Below, piece by piece: positions 18,105 to 27,093 of a stretch of 64,000 nt of DNA. How positions within the stretch are numbered: position 1 is the first letter of the stretch; every line of letters starts with the position of its first letter. The notes below the pieces were generated by a model that did not search any database, was not told where the DNA came from, and saw only the letters and a program-made list of their open reading frames with translations. Both the position numbers and the translations under genes were made by a program. Source of the stretch: Sphingomonadales bacterium (GTDB taxonomy: Bacteria; Pseudomonadota; Alphaproteobacteria; Sphingomonadales; Govanellaceae); NCBI GenBank assembly GCA_019455285.1, contig JACFMS010000007.1, forward strand, positions 47,940-111,939. The letters run 5' to 3'.

Positions 18105-18932
18105 TTACATTAACAAGCCGCCGCCACACACGAGCACCTGACCACTAATGTAGTCAGATTCGGGCGAACAGAAGAGATAGATGGCGTCGGCGGCTTCCTT
18201 GGGCGTGCCGGCGCGACCTAAAGGCGCCATTGTAGAGATCGCTTGCAGCAATTTCGGTTGTATGCCGACACCGAGTTCACGGCCTTCGATGCTGATATGC
18301 GCCTCTCCGCTGGTCAGTGGTTGCGTCAGACGAGTTTCGATCAATCCAAACGCCACACAGTTGACGTTGACCCGATAGCGGCCCCATTCCTTGCAGAGCG
18401 TGCGCGTCAGCCCGACGATGCCGGCCTTGCCGACGGAATAGCCGGCCTGTCCCGCATTGCCATAAAGCCCGGCGAGAGATGATATGTTCACCACCTTGCG
18501 GTAGGCGTATTCCTGGCGCTCATCTTCACGCTTGACCGCTTCGCGGATATGGGCTGTCGCGGCGCGGAGAATGCGAAACGGCGCGATCAGGTGAATATCC
18601 AGCATTGCCTGGAATTGCTCATCGCTTGTCTTCTGAATCACGCTGTCCCAAGTGTAGCCGGCGTTGTTGACGATGATATGAACGTCGCCAAACGTCTCGA
18701 GGGCGGCCGCGACGAAGCGCTCGCCGAAGTTGGGCTCGGTGACGCTGCCGACGACGGACGTGATCTCGCCACCCATCTCCTGGACGATCTTTACTGTCTC
18801 AGCAACCGGCGCTTCATCAAGATCGTTTAGTACGATTTTTGCGCCTTCACGAGCGAGCTTAAGTGCAAGGGCGCGGCCAATGCCGCGGCCGCCGCCCGTG
18901 ACGAGGGCGACCTTTCCGGCCAGTCTGGTCAT
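18105..18932 (-). CDS. SDR family dehydrogenase, probable beta-hydroxyacyl-CoA oxidation
   Basis: A 275-residue short-chain dehydrogenase with the NAD(P) loop GGGRGIGRA (residues 13-21), NNAGYTWD, catalytic Ser in NISSLAG and Tyr-Lys in YSVGK. The Asp of NDLDEAP after the second strand favours NAD+. Its layout is like the dehydrogenase domain of peroxisomal multifunctional enzyme 2, and its neighbours (MaoC hydratases, thiolase, racemase) fit oxidation of a beta-hydroxyacyl-CoA. It overlaps the MaoC gene upstream by 4 bases. Confidence 0.88.
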   Translation of the reverse strand: MTRLAGKVALVTGGGRGIGRALALKLAREGAKIVLNDLDEAPVAETVKIVQEMGGEITSVVGSVTEPNFGERFVAAALETFGDVHIIVNNAGYTWDSVIQKTSDEQFQAMLDIHLIAPFRILRAATAHIREAVKREDERQEYAYRKVVNISSLAGLYGNAGQAGYSVGKAGIVGLTRTLCKEWGRYRVNVNCVAFGLIETRLTQPLTSGEAHISIEGRELGVGIQPKLLQAISTMAPLGRAGTPKEAADAIYLFCSPESDYISGQVLVCGGGLLM

Positions 18933-19369
18933 ATGTTCTGTTCCTCTAGATTGATTTCGACAACCGCATCACCGAGAAGCGTGGGCTCGCCTCGTGAGTT
19001 GATGACAGTCAGTTTAAGATTAAGACGCTGGCCCGAGGCGCAATCCTCAGCCGTTATAACTTCCCCGATGCAGTCGAGACGATCCCGGACGTGGGTGATG
19101 GCCGAGAATCGAACGCCGAACTCGCGCAGCGCAAATGGCCCGAAGGCATTCGTGAGCGCCCTGCCGAGATACGCCATCGGCAACATGCCCTGAGCGAATA
19201 CATCGTCCATGCCGGCGGCTCGCGCGGCGTCAAGATCTATATGCATCGGATTATGATCATTGGAAGCGCCGGCAAACAATGCCAGAGTCGCCCTGCTGAC
19301 CGGTGTAATCTGCAACGTTGGAATGAGATCGCCTGGCGCATAGCGGTGTGCATGAGCGACAGCGGTCAT
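18929..19369 (-). CDS. MaoC-like enoyl-CoA hydratase, catalytic half
   Basis: A 146-residue hotdog-fold protein of the MaoC/R-specific hydratase family. The hydratase-2 motif is present as ASNDHNPMHID, with the Asp and His needed for water addition. It overlaps the companion half by 4 bases upstream and the SDR by 4 bases downstream. The two halves probably form a heterodimer with one active site, as in split MaoC hydratases of actinobacterial sterol degradation. The product would be a beta-hydroxyacyl-CoA for the SDR. Confidence 0.85.
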   Translation of the reverse strand: MTAVAHAHRYAPGDLIPTLQITPVSRATLALFAGASNDHNPMHIDLDAARAAGMDDVFAQGMLPMAYLGRALTNAFGPFALREFGVRFSAITHVRDRLDCIGEVITAEDCASGQRLNLKLTVINSRGEPTLLGDAVVEINLEEQNI

Positions 19370-19821
19370 TTTGCACTCCTGGATTGACGAACCACTACTG
19401 TCTTCGACATCTCGACCGCCAGTTCGCCACGTTGATTCGTAGCCTCGGTGCGGATGATGATGAAAAGCAACGCTCCGCCTTTCTTCTCGTAAATGTCTTC
19501 AACGGTGGACTGCATCGTAATCCGATCTCCGACGCAAATGGGCTTGTGGTATATGAAGCGTTGGCTGCCATGCAGTATCCGATTAAGGCGTATGCCCAGT
19601 TTTTCTAACATTACAAATGGCTGCGATTGATCCAGCTCGAGCGCAAACGCATAGGTTGGCGGTGCGGCAAGACCAGGAAGTCCAGCGGCGCGTGCAGCGG
19701 CTTCTTCTGTGTAGATAGGGTTGGTTTCGCCAATCACGCGGGCGAAGAACCGGAGCATCCCTTGTTCGACATCGACGGAGTACGCTGGATGCCGATAACC
19801 GATATGTGCGACATCTGCCAT
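19366..19821 (-). CDS. MaoC-like hydratase, non-catalytic (FAS1-type N-terminal) half
   Basis: 151 residues from ATG 19821, which lies 4 bases after the thiolase stop; the frame stays open further upstream, but that part overlaps the thiolase and does not look like protein. The hydratase motif is degenerate (GETNPIYTEEA: Tyr where His is needed), as is normal for the substrate-binding half of split hydratases. The C-terminal hotdog strands (FIYHKPICVGDRI) are clear. It should pair with the catalytic half encoded next to it. Confidence 0.82.
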   Translation of the reverse strand: MADVAHIGYRHPAYSVDVEQGMLRFFARVIGETNPIYTEEAAARAAGLPGLAAPPTYAFALELDQSQPFVMLEKLGIRLNRILHGSQRFIYHKPICVGDRITMQSTVEDIYEKKGGALLFIIIRTEATNQRGELAVEMSKTVVVRQSRSAK

Positions 19822-19825
19822 GGAA

Positions 19826-21010
19826 TTAAGCTGACTGGTAGAGCGTGACGACACAGGCGCCTCCCATGCCGAGGTTGTGCTGAAGCGCATTACGAGCGCC
19901 ATCGACCTGCCGCTTCTCCGCCGTGCCGCGCAATTGGTGGGTGATTTCATAACATTGAGCAAGTCCGGTTGCGCCAAGCGGGTGTCCTTTCGACAAGAGG
20001 CCGCCCGAAGGATTCGTCACGACTTGACCGCCATAGGTATTGGCGCCATCTTCGACAAATTTCTCAGCGCCTCCCTCAGGACAAAAACCCAACGCTTCGT
20101 AACAAAGCAATTCATTTTGCGCGAAGCAGTCGTGCAGTTCCACGAGGTCAATATCTTCTGGGCCGACGCCAGCCGCTTCGTATACTCTGGACGCCCCTTC
20201 GCGCGCCATATCGTAGCCGACGACTTTGATCATATCGCGCTCTTCGAATGTGGACGGAAAGTCAGTCACCATTGCCTGGGCGGCGATGACGACATCCGTG
20301 CGCAATCCTCGAGCTCTGGCGAATTCATCGGATACAAGCACAGCCGCGGCGGCGCCGCAGGTGGGCGGGCAAGCCATTAGGCGCGTCATCACGCCTGGCC
20401 AAATGACCTGATCCCCCAGCACATCTTCGTCTGTCAACACCTTGCGGAATACGGCCAGCGGGTTATTTGCCGCATGGCGCGATGCCTTGGCGCGAATCTT
20501 AGCGAACGTTTTAAGGGGCGTGCCATATTTCTGCATGTGGCTCAGCCCGGCGCCGCCGAAATAACGTAGCGCCATCGGCAGTTGCGGCATACCAACCAGC
20601 TCCAGCGTCAGTGCATTAAACTTGTCAAACGGGGTTGGGCCGTCAATCTCCCCTGTACCGAGCGCGCCGGGCTTCATTTCTTCAAATCCGAGCGCCAGTA
20701 CGCACTCAGCCGCGCCTGTCTCGATCGCCTGGCGCGCCAGGAAAAGCGCCGTCGATCCGCTTGAACAATTGTTATTGACGTTGAAGATAGGAATGCCTGT
20801 CATGCCCAGGCCATAAAGCGTATGCTGTCCACAGGTAGAGTGCCCATGGACGTACCCGGCATAGGCCTGCTCTATATCGCTGTAGGTAATGCATGCATCA
20901 GATATCGCAAGCTGCGCCGCCTGCATACCCATTACATTGTAGGACTCGCTGGTGCCCGGCTTCTTGAAGGGAATCATGCCCACACCAGCAACATGGATTT
21001 TACGCATCAT
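19826..21010 (-). CDS. SCP2-type thiolase
   Basis: A 394-residue thiolase of the sterol-carrier-protein X family. Cys82 (NNNCSSGST), the HDCF motif, His in KGHPLGATG and the last Cys in GMGGACVV are all present, so it should be a true thiolase and not an Ltp2-type aldolase. No DUF35 partner, which Ltp2 aldolases need, is encoded in the window. SCP2 thiolases accept 2-methyl-3-ketoacyl-CoA, which ordinary thiolases handle badly, and this fits the racemase in the same operon. Two ATG codons follow a GGAG site at 21010. Confidence 0.9.
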   Translation of the reverse strand: MMRKIHVAGVGMIPFKKPGTSESYNVMGMQAAQLAISDACITYSDIEQAYAGYVHGHSTCGQHTLYGLGMTGIPIFNVNNNCSSGSTALFLARQAIETGAAECVLALGFEEMKPGALGTGEIDGPTPFDKFNALTLELVGMPQLPMALRYFGGAGLSHMQKYGTPLKTFAKIRAKASRHAANNPLAVFRKVLTDEDVLGDQVIWPGVMTRLMACPPTCGAAAAVLVSDEFARARGLRTDVVIAAQAMVTDFPSTFEERDMIKVVGYDMAREGASRVYEAAGVGPEDIDLVELHDCFAQNELLCYEALGFCPEGGAEKFVEDGANTYGGQVVTNPSGGLLSKGHPLGATGLAQCYEITHQLRGTAEKRQVDGARNALQHNLGMGGACVVTLYQSA

Positions 21011-21027
21011 AATACTCCAACAGTTTT

Positions 21028-22599
21028 TTAAGCCATTAAGTCGTTGGTACCGGTCTTGGCGAACTGCTTGCGCAGTTCTCGTTTCAGCACTTTGCCCAAG
21101 GCATTAACCGGCAGTGATTGACGGAAAGCCACGAAACTAACGCGCTGTCGTTTGCCAACGCGCTCATTTATCCAGGACAGCATTTCATCAGCATCCAGCC
21201 GCGCTCCATTGCGCGGTACGATGACCGCCAGCGGCGTCTCGCCCCATTTCTCGTGCGAGACGCCGATGACAGCAATCTGGGCGATGCCAGGATGTGCGGC
21301 TGCGGCCGTTTCGATATCGACCGGAAAAATATTTTGACCACCGGATACGATCATGTCTTTTTTCCGGTCCAGCAAATACAGAAAGCCCTCTTCATCGAGG
21401 TAGCCGATATCGCCGGTCCTCAGCCACTGCCTGCCGGATTCATCGGTCCAAAATGAGGCTGCCGTCTCGGCTGGTCGATTAAAGTAGTAGTCCATTGTCA
21501 GCGAAGACAGGCCAACAATCTCGCCAGGCTCGCCAGTTGCAGCTTCAGTGCCTTCGTCCGTGAGAATTTTCAGATCGGATCCAGGCATTGGCCGCCCCAC
21601 CGAGGTGGGTTTGCGACGACCGTCCTTATCGGACAGGATGGTGGCGAAGCCTTCGGTGAGTCCGTACGCCTCGACGAAAGCGCAATCGACCCAGTTGGAT
21701 ATGCGCTCCTTCAACTCAGCGGCCATCACGGCCCCGGCGGTCGCCAGCACTTGCAGAGATGATACATCGAACGACGGGCGCTCAGGACACTCCACTAATA
21801 ATCGATACTGCAATGGCACCAGGAAAAGATGGGTAGCGGATACCCTCTCAATCGTGTGCAGAAACCGTTCGGGTTGGAATCCTGGCTCGACTACGACGGT
21901 GCCGCCGACCACGAGCGCGCTGAGCAGCGACAACCAGGTTGCGTTCGAATAGAAGCCAAGGCTGCAAATCGTAACGCCATCTTCGTGTATCCGCAACGCC
22001 AGCGCCCCTTGCTGCGCAAAGGCAAGCCGACCGCGATGACTGTGAGCGATGCCCTTGGGCGCGCCCGTCGTGCCGGAACTGTAGGTGATCGTGCACAGGT
22101 CATCTGGTGCGGGCAGAGAACGTGGTGCCGTCCGCGCCTGAGCATCACGCCACGTCGTGTAGTCAATCCAGCCCGAAGCTTCGCCGCCGACGATCACTCG
22201 TTGATGCGCCGCAATTGCGGATAGACCATCCATGCCACTAATTCGAAATGCTTCCGCTGGACTTGCGATAATCGCAGATGGCTTGCAATCGAGTAGCTGC
22301 GTTCTGATAGCGTCATCACTGATCACCAAACTGATGGGCACGACGGCAGCGCCGCTGCGCATCACCCCGATCATAATCTCTACCGTTTCAAGGCGATTAT
22401 CGATCAGCACCGCCACCGTGTGGCCAGCGCCAATTCCATAGCTATTCAGTCCATTAGCAACTTGGTGTAGGCGCGCCGCAAGCTCGCCCCAGGTCAGGCG
22501 CACGTCGCCGAAGATGACCGCAGTGCGCTCGGCGCGCCACTTGCCATGCAGATCGAAGTGTTCGCATAACATCGGATCAAAGGTATTTCTGCTGGTCAT
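21028..22599 (-). CDS. AMP-binding acyl-CoA synthetase
   Basis: A 523-residue member of the ANL superfamily, normal in length. The phosphate loop TYSSGTTGAPKG, EAYGLTEG, GDIGYLDEEG and the C-terminal lysine motif VNALGKVLKREL are all present. It activates a carboxylic acid to acyl-CoA with ATP and should start the beta-oxidation route encoded downstream. A GGAGG site precedes the start. It is the first enzyme gene of the set, 124 bases after the receptor gene on the same strand. Confidence 0.92.
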   Translation of the reverse strand: MTSRNTFDPMLCEHFDLHGKWRAERTAVIFGDVRLTWGELAARLHQVANGLNSYGIGAGHTVAVLIDNRLETVEIMIGVMRSGAAVVPISLVISDDAIRTQLLDCKPSAIIASPAEAFRISGMDGLSAIAAHQRVIVGGEASGWIDYTTWRDAQARTAPRSLPAPDDLCTITYSSGTTGAPKGIAHSHRGRLAFAQQGALALRIHEDGVTICSLGFYSNATWLSLLSALVVGGTVVVEPGFQPERFLHTIERVSATHLFLVPLQYRLLVECPERPSFDVSSLQVLATAGAVMAAELKERISNWVDCAFVEAYGLTEGFATILSDKDGRRKPTSVGRPMPGSDLKILTDEGTEAATGEPGEIVGLSSLTMDYYFNRPAETAASFWTDESGRQWLRTGDIGYLDEEGFLYLLDRKKDMIVSGGQNIFPVDIETAAAAHPGIAQIAVIGVSHEKWGETPLAVIVPRNGARLDADEMLSWINERVGKRQRVSFVAFRQSLPVNALGKVLKRELRKQFAKTGTNDLMA

Positions 22600-22723
22600 A
22601 TTCGCCTCCGGCGACGTCGCCGTTTCAATAAGTTATGCCCGCCTAGATTCCAAACCGACGCTCACGGTTCTGATAAATTATCGCTCAAAAAGGTCAGCGT
22701 AGCGACGGTATTTTTTGTTGTGA

Positions 22724-25027
22724 TTATAGGCGGCAGGAAATCTCGAAGCCGACGACCCGTCCCTTGTTCAGTGGCGAGAAGGTGCCGCCGAGGGGCACTC
22801 CCCCCAACAAGGTCGGAAATTGCGTGTCGCCGCCATGACCGACCTCATTCAGCAGATTGCGGCCGTAGAGCGAGTAGGTCCAGCGTCCGCCGCTGGCGTG
22901 GAAGTCAAGACCGGCGTCGAGGATCTTCTGCGATTGCAGGAATCCCAGGTTATTGTCGGTAAAATATGATTTATCGCGGAATGCATAGTTTGCGCGCGCG
23001 GTCAGATAGCCCCAATCGCTGATATGGATGTCATGATTGATGCCGACGCTCCACGTCCACTCCGCCGCCCGCGGCAACTTGAGATTCTTGTCGGCGTCAT
23101 TAATTACGCCATCGCCATTCAGGTCAAAGAAAACGTCCTGGTATTTCGGGTCGATCCAGCCAACTGACCCGAGCAAAACGGTATTCTTTCCGAGAGCTAC
23201 AACTCCTTCAATTTCAAACCCCAGAACCTCGGCATTGGCGGTATTCTTGATCACCTGTACGATACCTGAAACCGGATCTGTCAGGTTCACCTCGCGCTGC
23301 ATGTCGTCGATCGTTGTATAGAATATGGCGGCATTCAAGTGACCTCGGTCGCCCAGTTCCGTTTTGAAGCCGAGTTCATAACTGTCAACGGTTTCTTCGT
23401 CGAAGGGGCCTGGGCCCAGGTTGACGGTGTCAATCGCCGCATTGCGCAGGTTATACCCGCCGGAGCGGTGAGAGCGTGACCAGTGGCCATAGACGCGCAA
23501 GTTGTCTCTCACGTTCCAAGTCGCACCCAGCTTGCCGGACCAGGCATCCCAGGAGGCGTCGTCAATGAAGTCAAACGAGCAGGTGTCCTCGACGACATTG
23601 CAGGGGTTATTAACGTTGCGCACCAGCGAGGCGATCTTCACGGATTTTTCTTCAGAGGTGAAGCGCGCGCCGGCGGTCAGCGTCCAGGATTCCGAAATGT
23701 CGTAATCCACCGTGCCGAACCAGGCCTTGGATTCCACATGGTAGTCTCCGCCGCCATCCTGGGTGAGGGCCGGGGCCACGCCGCCGGTCGCGATACCAAG
23801 CAATTCGCGCCGTTCGTGGTATTTTATCTTGTTGTCGAACCAGAATAGACCGCTCGTCACTCGCGCATTGCCGAACGTGCCGGTGTAGCGCAACTCATTG
23901 CTGAACTGCTTTTGATCATTCCAGAATGGGGCGTGAAACAGCCATACGGGTTGCGCGTCGATATCGCTCACGCCATCGACCTTGAAATCCTTGTACCCGA
24001 AGATGTTTGTGATCGTGCCATCGCCAAGAGCGATATCCCAGTTTAATTCCAGAGTTACGAGGTCGTTCTTGAGGTCATACCGACCTTCTTCGTCAATTGA
24101 CATGCCAAAGCTGTCACGGTCAAAATTCGCGAAGAAACCTGGCACACCCGAACTATTGGTATGACTCTGGGCCGCCGGACCCTGACCGTCGGAAGTCATG
24201 TGCTCCCAGCGCAGAACCATGCTGATATCGTCACTGGGCCGCCAGGAAAAAACCGGGCGGAATATCAATGTTTCAGCCTTGCCAAAGTTTTTACCATTGT
24301 ATTGGTTGACGAACCAGCCGTCATCCTTGTTGTAGTAGACGCTCATGCGCGCGCCGAAGGTATCGCTGAGCGGACCGCTGACGGCGGCCATGATGTAGGA
24401 GTTCAACCCTCCATCGCCATTCGGGTTGCCGTCAATTGCAGCGCGCGCCGTGAATTCCAGCTCATCGGTAGGACGCTTGGAGTTGATCAGGATTGCGCCG
24501 CCAGTGACGTTACGGCCAAATAGCACGCCCTGAGGGCCACGCAGCACCTCGATGCTCTGGATATCGGCCATGTCCATGACGACGCCAAAGTTTTGACCCT
24601 GGTATACGCCATCAATGAAGACGCCTACAGTCGGATCGATGGATGGAATCGTGCTGTTGACGCCGAGACCACGGATTGAAAAATTGGCGGTGCTGCGTAA
24701 CGTTTTCACGTCATCCAGCGCCACATTGGGCATTTTGATGGAAAGGTCGCCAATATCCCGAACCTTCAATGCTTCGAGTTTTTCGGCGCCGTAGGCAACA
24801 ATGGATAGTGGAACCTCTTGCGAAAGCTCCTCGCGTTTGCGGGCGGTGACCACCACCTCATCCAGCAAAGAGGATACGGATCCCATTTGCTCGACTTCCT
24901 CAGCCGAAAGCGGCAGCGGCAAACCTGTGCTGACCACCCACGCCGCCACAAGTAACGGCCAAGTCCCGGAAAGCGCGGTCTGACTGGCAAAGGCCGCTTT
25001 GGTATTCTTCGCATGCAATGACATCAT
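22724..25027 (-). CDS. TonB-dependent outer-membrane receptor
   Basis: An intact receptor of about 767 residues from ATG 25027, which has AGGTAGGG upstream; the longer open frame to 25108 lacks such a site. Signal peptide, TonB-box-like LDEVVVTARKREE, plug motifs (SIRGLGVNS, LRGPQGVLFGRN) and a barrel ending in SCRL are seen. The terminal Leu is less usual than Phe or Tyr, but the alignment is otherwise complete. It lies just upstream of the acyl-CoA synthetase and probably imports the branched-chain or sterol-like substrate. Confidence 0.92.
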   Translation of the reverse strand: MMSLHAKNTKAAFASQTALSGTWPLLVAAWVVSTGLPLPLSAEEVEQMGSVSSLLDEVVVTARKREELSQEVPLSIVAYGAEKLEALKVRDIGDLSIKMPNVALDDVKTLRSTANFSIRGLGVNSTIPSIDPTVGVFIDGVYQGQNFGVVMDMADIQSIEVLRGPQGVLFGRNVTGGAILINSKRPTDELEFTARAAIDGNPNGDGGLNSYIMAAVSGPLSDTFGARMSVYYNKDDGWFVNQYNGKNFGKAETLIFRPVFSWRPSDDISMVLRWEHMTSDGQGPAAQSHTNSSGVPGFFANFDRDSFGMSIDEEGRYDLKNDLVTLELNWDIALGDGTITNIFGYKDFKVDGVSDIDAQPVWLFHAPFWNDQKQFSNELRYTGTFGNARVTSGLFWFDNKIKYHERRELLGIATGGVAPALTQDGGGDYHVESKAWFGTVDYDISESWTLTAGARFTSEEKSVKIASLVRNVNNPCNVVEDTCSFDFIDDASWDAWSGKLGATWNVRDNLRVYGHWSRSHRSGGYNLRNAAIDTVNLGPGPFDEETVDSYELGFKTELGDRGHLNAAIFYTTIDDMQREVNLTDPVSGIVQVIKNTANAEVLGFEIEGVVALGKNTVLLGSVGWIDPKYQDVFFDLNGDGVINDADKNLKLPRAAEWTWSVGINHDIHISDWGYLTARANYAFRDKSYFTDNNLGFLQSQKILDAGLDFHASGGRWTYSLYGRNLLNEVGHGGDTQFPTLLGGVPLGGTFSPLNKGRVVGFEISCRL

Positions 25028-25215
25028 GATTTTATACCCTACCTGACATACCCTATTAGAATTAATCCAGGAAAAAACCCCGTGTGATAGCCGTCTGTTT
25101 ACCGCCAAGTTGCGGGCGGTTCCGCGGTGGGGGCTAAAGGGCGGTTCACTATCGGGTATCCTCCGCTCTTGTATCTAGGCGAATTAACCACGCACTTTCT
25201 TGGGCGCTAGTGAAC

Positions 25216-25244
25216 TTGCCAGGACATCTTTGTTTAACTATGAT
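25216..25244 (+). promoter_or_regulatory. Predicted promoter of the lysR gene
   Basis: TTGCCA (25216-25221) and TATGAT (25239-25244) are 17 bases apart, close to the sigma70 consensus. Transcription would start near 25251, some 40 bases before the GTG start. The 265-base gap between the receptor and lysR genes also contains a 6-bp hairpin (25101-25120) near the receptor start. Confidence 0.5.
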
Positions 25245-25274
25245 TATTTGTCCAATTGATTCTTTTAACGAAAA

Positions 25275-25293
25275 CGATTAGCGTAGCTTATCG
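25275..25293. promoter_or_regulatory. Inverted repeat at the lysR start, possible autoregulatory site
   Basis: CGATTAGC and GCTTATCG, separated by GTA, form a 19-base near-palindrome (7 of 8 arm positions pair) ending on the start codon. It lies downstream of the predicted promoter, where binding would repress. A LysR-type T-N11-A box is not evident, so the role is only suggested. Confidence 0.35.
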
Positions 25294-26216
25294 TGAACCT
25301 TCAGCAATTCAGACATATCGTCGCGCTTGCCGAGCACCGGCACTTTGGTCGTGCGGCCGATGCGGTCAACATCACCCAAGCCGCGCTGACGCAGAGCATT
25401 CAAAAAATTGAGGCGCTTTGCGGCGTACAGTTGTTCGAACGGCGTTATGGAGATGTAACGCCAACTGCTTACGGTGAGGTCGTAGTCGAAACGGCGTTGG
25501 CCGCCATCTCAAAAGTCCACCACATGCATCGGCAGATCAAGTTGATGCAGAAGCTGGCCGCAGGTCGCCTCATCATCGGCTGCGACCCGTACTTCGCGGA
25601 ACCGATTGTCACCCCGGCGCTCATTCGTCTTCTCAACCATTATCCCAATCTCGAATTCACATTGGAATTAGGCGGATGGGAAATGATGCAAGAGCGACTG
25701 ATCGCGCGGGAACTTGATGTGTACATCGGCTTTGCCTACGAATCGATGGACACGCGCATTGCCATCGAGAACCATACCTTGCCGCCGCTCATCGTATTTG
25801 GCCGCTCAGGGCACGACATCATGCGGGTTGAACGTGTGACTGCGCACGACGTATTCCAGTATCCAATCGTCGTTCCCAAAGCTTCGCTGTGGCTGCGTCA
25901 GCGATTGGAAACGACGGTCAGTCATCTGTCGGAAGCTGATGAGCCCAAGAGATTGCCGGCGTACCTGTTGACTACAGACTTTGGAATTATTCGCCAGGTC
26001 GTCCGCAACAGTGATGCGCTTGCCGCCATTCTGAAGCGCTCGCTAGAAGCAGAGTTGGCGGCAGGCATTTTTGCGCGTGTGCCGCTGCAGGAGATCAATT
26101 TTGATATCTCATTGGTGATCGCTACCGTCGCCCGCCACAGCGTGACGCCGGCGGCTGAAGCGCTGCTGAACGAGGTACGCAAGGAGATCGCTTCAGTGGC
26201 CAGTGACGATCATTGA
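25293..26216 (+). CDS. LysR family transcriptional regulator
   Basis: A 307-residue LysR-type regulator with GTG start. The winged helix-turn-helix (residues 1-60: FGRAADAVNITQAALTQSI) is followed by a substrate-binding domain of usual length. It diverges from the receptor at the head of the branched-chain oxidation cluster, the typical place for the activator of such genes. A good promoter is visible in front, and an inverted repeat covers the start codon. The inducer is unknown; an acyl-CoA or the free acid would be usual. Confidence 0.9.
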   Translation: MNLQQFRHIVALAEHRHFGRAADAVNITQAALTQSIQKIEALCGVQLFERRYGDVTPTAYGEVVVETALAAISKVHHMHRQIKLMQKLAAGRLIIGCDPYFAEPIVTPALIRLLNHYPNLEFTLELGGWEMMQERLIARELDVYIGFAYESMDTRIAIENHTLPPLIVFGRSGHDIMRVERVTAHDVFQYPIVVPKASLWLRQRLETTVSHLSEADEPKRLPAYLLTTDFGIIRQVVRNSDALAAILKRSLEAELAAGIFARVPLQEINFDISLVIATVARHSVTPAAEALLNEVRKEIASVASDDH

Positions 26217-26282
26217 GGGAGATATAGTAGATATTATCTCAGACGTATTGGTATTCATGCTTCAACTTAAACGCCTTTTACT

Positions 26283-26975
26283 CTAAACTTTGCCAACGCC
26301 ATACGTCGCCGGGCTGATGACATCCACCAAATGGCCGCTTTTGACGTAGACCATGCAGCCGTTGCGGCTGAACGGGGCGTGGCGGCTTTGGGGCGGATAG
26401 CGCAGCCAGGTGCCTTTTGGATACTCCCCGTGCTCATCCTCGATCATGCCGTCGAGCACCAGAACTTCCTCGCCGCCGTCGTGGGTGTGGGCGATGGCGT
26501 CCAGTCCTGGCGCGATTTTCACCAATACGATCTGCTCGCCGCGAAATTGGTGCAGCCATAAGATGCTGATCCCTGCCACAGGACCGGGCTGCCACGCTGC
26601 GTCATGGAAATTGATGACGACGCGCTGCGCGTCCTCAGGGTGAAACTGGAAAAGCTTCACGAATATGGTGCAGCCGTCCTTGCTGTACGGCGCATGGCTG
26701 GTGCCGGGCGGATTGCGCACATACGTACCGGCGGGATAGTCGCCATGTTCATCGGAGAAAGTGCCCTCCAGCACTAGAAACTCTTCTCCGCCGGTATGGA
26801 CATGCCGGGAAAACGTGGACCCTGGCGCATAGCGCACGATGGAGGTGGCGCGCGCCACTTCGCCGCCATCCCGGTCCAGCATCATGCGTTCGACCCCGGC
26901 AAGGGGAGAGGGGACAAACTTTGTATCCCCCGGCCGGATGACGACACGCTCTGAATAATCCGAATGAAGCTGCAT
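26283..26975 (-). CDS. Bicupin protein (ChrR-like cupin duplication)
   Basis: About 230 residues from ATG 26975, which has GAGGATC at good distance. Two similar cupin domains follow each other: GSTFSRHVHTGGEEFLVLEG and its later His-Ala-Pro-Tyr, then IAHTHDGGEEVLVLDG with His-Ala-Pro-Phe. Each keeps a His-x-His, Glu and His set for one metal ion. Such ChrR-like bicupins are found as metal-binding enzymes (for example small dioxygenases) and as anti-sigma partners, but no sigma factor gene is near. It is alone on the minus strand between the lysR gene and the ATPase gene; function unassigned. Confidence 0.75.
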   Translation of the reverse strand: MQLHSDYSERVVIRPGDTKFVPSPLAGVERMMLDRDGGEVARATSIVRYAPGSTFSRHVHTGGEEFLVLEGTFSDEHGDYPAGTYVRNPPGTSHAPYSKDGCTIFVKLFQFHPEDAQRVVINFHDAAWQPGPVAGISILWLHQFRGEQIVLVKIAPGLDAIAHTHDGGEEVLVLDGMIEDEHGEYPKGTWLRYPPQSRHAPFSRNGCMVYVKSGHLVDVISPATYGVGKV

Positions 26976-27093
26976 GATGATCCTCATTTCTTCAGATATT
27001 ACTCCAAAGCGATCCATCCGTCGCTACCCGCATCGACTTTGGGGTGACCTCCAAACCGCTGGGGGGGGATTGAGGGGGAGTAGGGTGGCGAAA

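Noticed and set aside
26219-26240. GAGATA/TATCTC inverted repeat after lysR
   Set aside because: Six-base arms in AT-rich DNA, expected by chance; no T-run and no role evident.
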